A stretch of DNA of 64,000 bases from Sciurus carolinensis. Lineage: Eukaryota; Chordata; Mammalia; Rodentia; Sciuridae. Position 1 is the first letter of the stretch. Every line of letters starts with the position of its first letter. A program made the translations under genes and the position numbers. The stretch covers positions 20,563,123 to 20,627,122 of the forward strand of contig NC_062224.1 of assembly GCF_902686445.1 (NCBI RefSeq), written 5' to 3'. The notes under the pieces are model-generated. The model was not told where the DNA came from and searched no databases. It saw only the letters and a list, made by a program, of their open reading frames with translations. Below, piece by piece: positions 62,801 through 64,000 of this stretch.

Positions 62801-63690
62801 AAAAAGTAGGTCCAAATCTTCAACTTGTTGGTTTAGGATCAGACTTCCTTAACAGGACTCCCATAGCACAAGAAATAAAAGCAAGAATCAACAACTGGGA
62901 TAGATTCAAACTAAAAAGCTTTCTCTCAGCAAAGGAAACTATCAGCAATGTGAAGAGAGAGCCTACAGAGTGGGAGAATATCTTTGCCAACCATACTTCA
63001 GATAGAGCACTAATTTCCAGAATGTATAAAGAACTCAAAAAACTCTACACCAAGAATACAAATAAACGAATCAACAAATGGGCTAAGGATATGAACAGAC
63101 ACTTCACAGAAGAAGATGTACAAGCAATCAACAGATACATGAAAAAATGTTCAACATCCCTAGTAATAAGGGAAATGCAAATCAAAACTACCCTAAGATT
63201 TCATCTCACCCCAATTAGAATGGCGATTATCAAGAACACAAGCAACAATAGGTGTTGGCGAGGATGTGGTGAAAAAGGAACACTCATACATTGCTGGTGG
63301 GGTTGGAAATTAGTGCAGCCACTCTGGAAAGCAGTGTGGAGATTCCTCAGAAAGCTTGGAATGGAAACACCATTTGACCCAGCTATCCCACTCCTTGGCC
63401 TATACCCAAAGAACTTAAAATCAGCATACTACAGAGATACAGCCACATCAATGTTCATTGCTGCTCAATTCACCATAGCCAGATTGTGGAACCAACCTAG
63501 ATGCCCTTCAGTTGATGAATGGATAAAGAAACTGTGGCATATATATACAATGGAATATTACTCCGCAATGAAGAATGATAAAATTATGGCATTTGCAGGC
63601 AAATGGCTGAAATTGGAGAATATCATGCTAAGTGAGATAAGCCAATCTCAAAAAACTAAAGGACGAATGATCTCGCTGATAAGCGGATGA
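59845..63690 (+). pseudogene. Inner L1 ORF2 (endonuclease-reverse transcriptase), broken
   Basis: ORF2 nicks target DNA and copies L1 RNA there. It starts 31 bases after ORF1. The endonuclease domain is intact, with LNVNGL, LQETH, NIYAPN, GDFN and SDH in order. A missing base near 60695 and another near 61260 shift the frame. The reverse transcriptase follows with [23 protein letters not shown] and the catalytic FADD at 61964-61975. Stops occur at 62168-62170 (TAG) and 62411-62413 (TGA, at a position usually Trp). A further base is missing near 62752. The C-terminal zinc knuckle (63253-63306) has Trp in place of its last Cys. The frame ends normally at 63690. Confidence 0.94.
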
Positions 63691-63956
63691 GGACATATAA
63701 TGGGGGGTGGGAGGGGTTAACATTAGGTTTAGGGTTAGGTTTAGGGTTAGGGATAAGGAGAGTGGTAAGAATGAAGGAAAGAAGGACTGACTGTATAGAG
63801 GGGAAAGAGGGGTGGGAGGGGTGGGGGGGAAGGAAAAAATAATCAAACATCATTGCCCTATGTAAACGTATGATTACACAAATGGTATGCCTTGAGTCTA
63901 TGTACAAATAGAGAAACAACATGTATCCCATTTGTATACAATAATAAAAAAAAAAA
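63691..63956 (+). other. 3'UTR of the inner L1, with G-rich and telomere-like tracts
   Basis: Two G-runs (63701-63716 and 63798-63831) bracket TTAGGG/GTTTAGGG units at 63724-63752. Then comes the usual L1 terminal text (TGTATCCCATTTGTATAC) and a tail of about 11 A. A G-rich polypurine 3'UTR is a known L1 feature. The TTAGGG-like units are absent from the related 3' end at 53929-54175. Confidence 0.85.
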
Positions 63957-64000
63957 GAATTTACAAAAAGAAAGCTGGCATTAGATAACATTCAGAGCAA
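63953..64000 (+). mobile_element. Outer LINE-1 ORF1 resumes after the inner insertion
   Basis: After the right-hand target duplication (63953-63971) the text AAGCTGGCATTAGATAAC continues the ORF1 3' region and aligns with the inner copy at 59720 (AAGCCGGCATTACAGAAC). The rest of the outer element lies beyond the window. Confidence 0.88.

Larger units (their letters stand above)
57990..63952 (+). mobile_element. Inner LINE-1, full-length type, inserted in the outer L1
   Basis: A near-complete 5.96-kb L1 with 5'UTR, ORF1, ORF2, 3'UTR and a short A tail, antisense to GPR158. AAAAGAATTTACAAAAAGA occurs at 57971-57989 and 63953-63971 as a 19-bp target duplication. The left edge of the duplication (CT/AAAA) suits the L1 endonuclease. 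Both ORFs are broken, so the copy should be unable to move on its own. Confidence 0.95.
45642..64000 (-). other. Partial GPR158 intron upstream of the TM4 exon
   Basis: Everything to the right of the exon at 45403-45641 should be intron, since the preceding TM1-TM3 exon is not found before 64000. From 45642 to about 48400 I see only AT-rich sequence without a recognisable repeat. From 50985 onward it is dominated by LINE-1 copies in the plus orientation, antisense to the gene. Confidence 0.75.

Noticed and set aside
63724..63752. Interstitial telomere from a chromosome fusion
   Set aside because: The TTAGGG-like units lie inside the 3'UTR of a complete L1 and were carried there by the element.
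1..64000. CRISPR arrays, operons, phage or bacterial mobile elements
   Set aside because: Spliced gene structure, SINEs and LINEs show this is mammalian nuclear DNA. No regularly spaced direct repeats of the CRISPR kind occur.

Overview
The window is mammalian nuclear DNA: AT-rich, gene-poor and full of interspersed repeats. It most likely comes from a squirrel-family rodent (ground squirrel or marmot type). The evidence is tRNA-derived ID SINEs, dimeric SINEs with a 7SL-like head and an ID-like tail, and young LINE-1 copies whose 3'UTR carries TTAGGG-like units. This lineage call rests on recognising repeats by eye, not on alignment.

The only protein-coding gene I can support is GPR158, an orphan class C receptor that is now described as a metabotropic glycine receptor. 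It lies on the minus strand. Its last five coding exons are present: 45403-45641, 31051-31189, 26826-26931, 23439-23585, and a terminal exon whose coding part is 21126-22598. The exons join in frame (2104 coding bases) and encode TM4 to TM7 and the whole cytoplasmic tail with three VCPWE motifs. The signal peptide, ectodomain and TM1-TM3 exons would lie beyond 64000. A polyadenylation signal near 18190 closes a 3'UTR of about 2.95 kb. Two details stand out: one intron uses a GC donor, and the reading frame seems to stop a few codons before the C-terminus I recall for other mammals.

Positions 1 to about 18165 are intergenic, downstream of GPR158. They hold a clean solo LTR (3065-3594, 5-bp target duplication), two related MaLR-like LTRs, several old unassigned repeats, an ID SINE with a 15-bp target duplication, an L2 fragment and simple repeats. 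I see no gene there.

Positions 22599-45402 are GPR158 introns with old repeats (L1M, MIR, L2, ERV1-like LTR, DNA-transposon-like), two dimeric SINEs and a 280-bp pyrimidine tract.

Positions 45642-64000 belong to one large GPR158 intron. Its right half is a pile-up of LINE-1 copies, nearly all antisense to GPR158. At 52940-55330 an ancient L1 is split by a younger L1 3' end and an ID SINE. At 55900-64000 a full-length-type L1 (57990-63952) has inserted into ORF1 of an older L1, leaving a 19-bp target duplication. The inner L1 has an almost complete ORF1 and ORF2, each broken by single-base deletions and stop codons. I found no undescribed system. The best leads are the nested L1, the GPR158 C-terminal change and the GC-AG intron.
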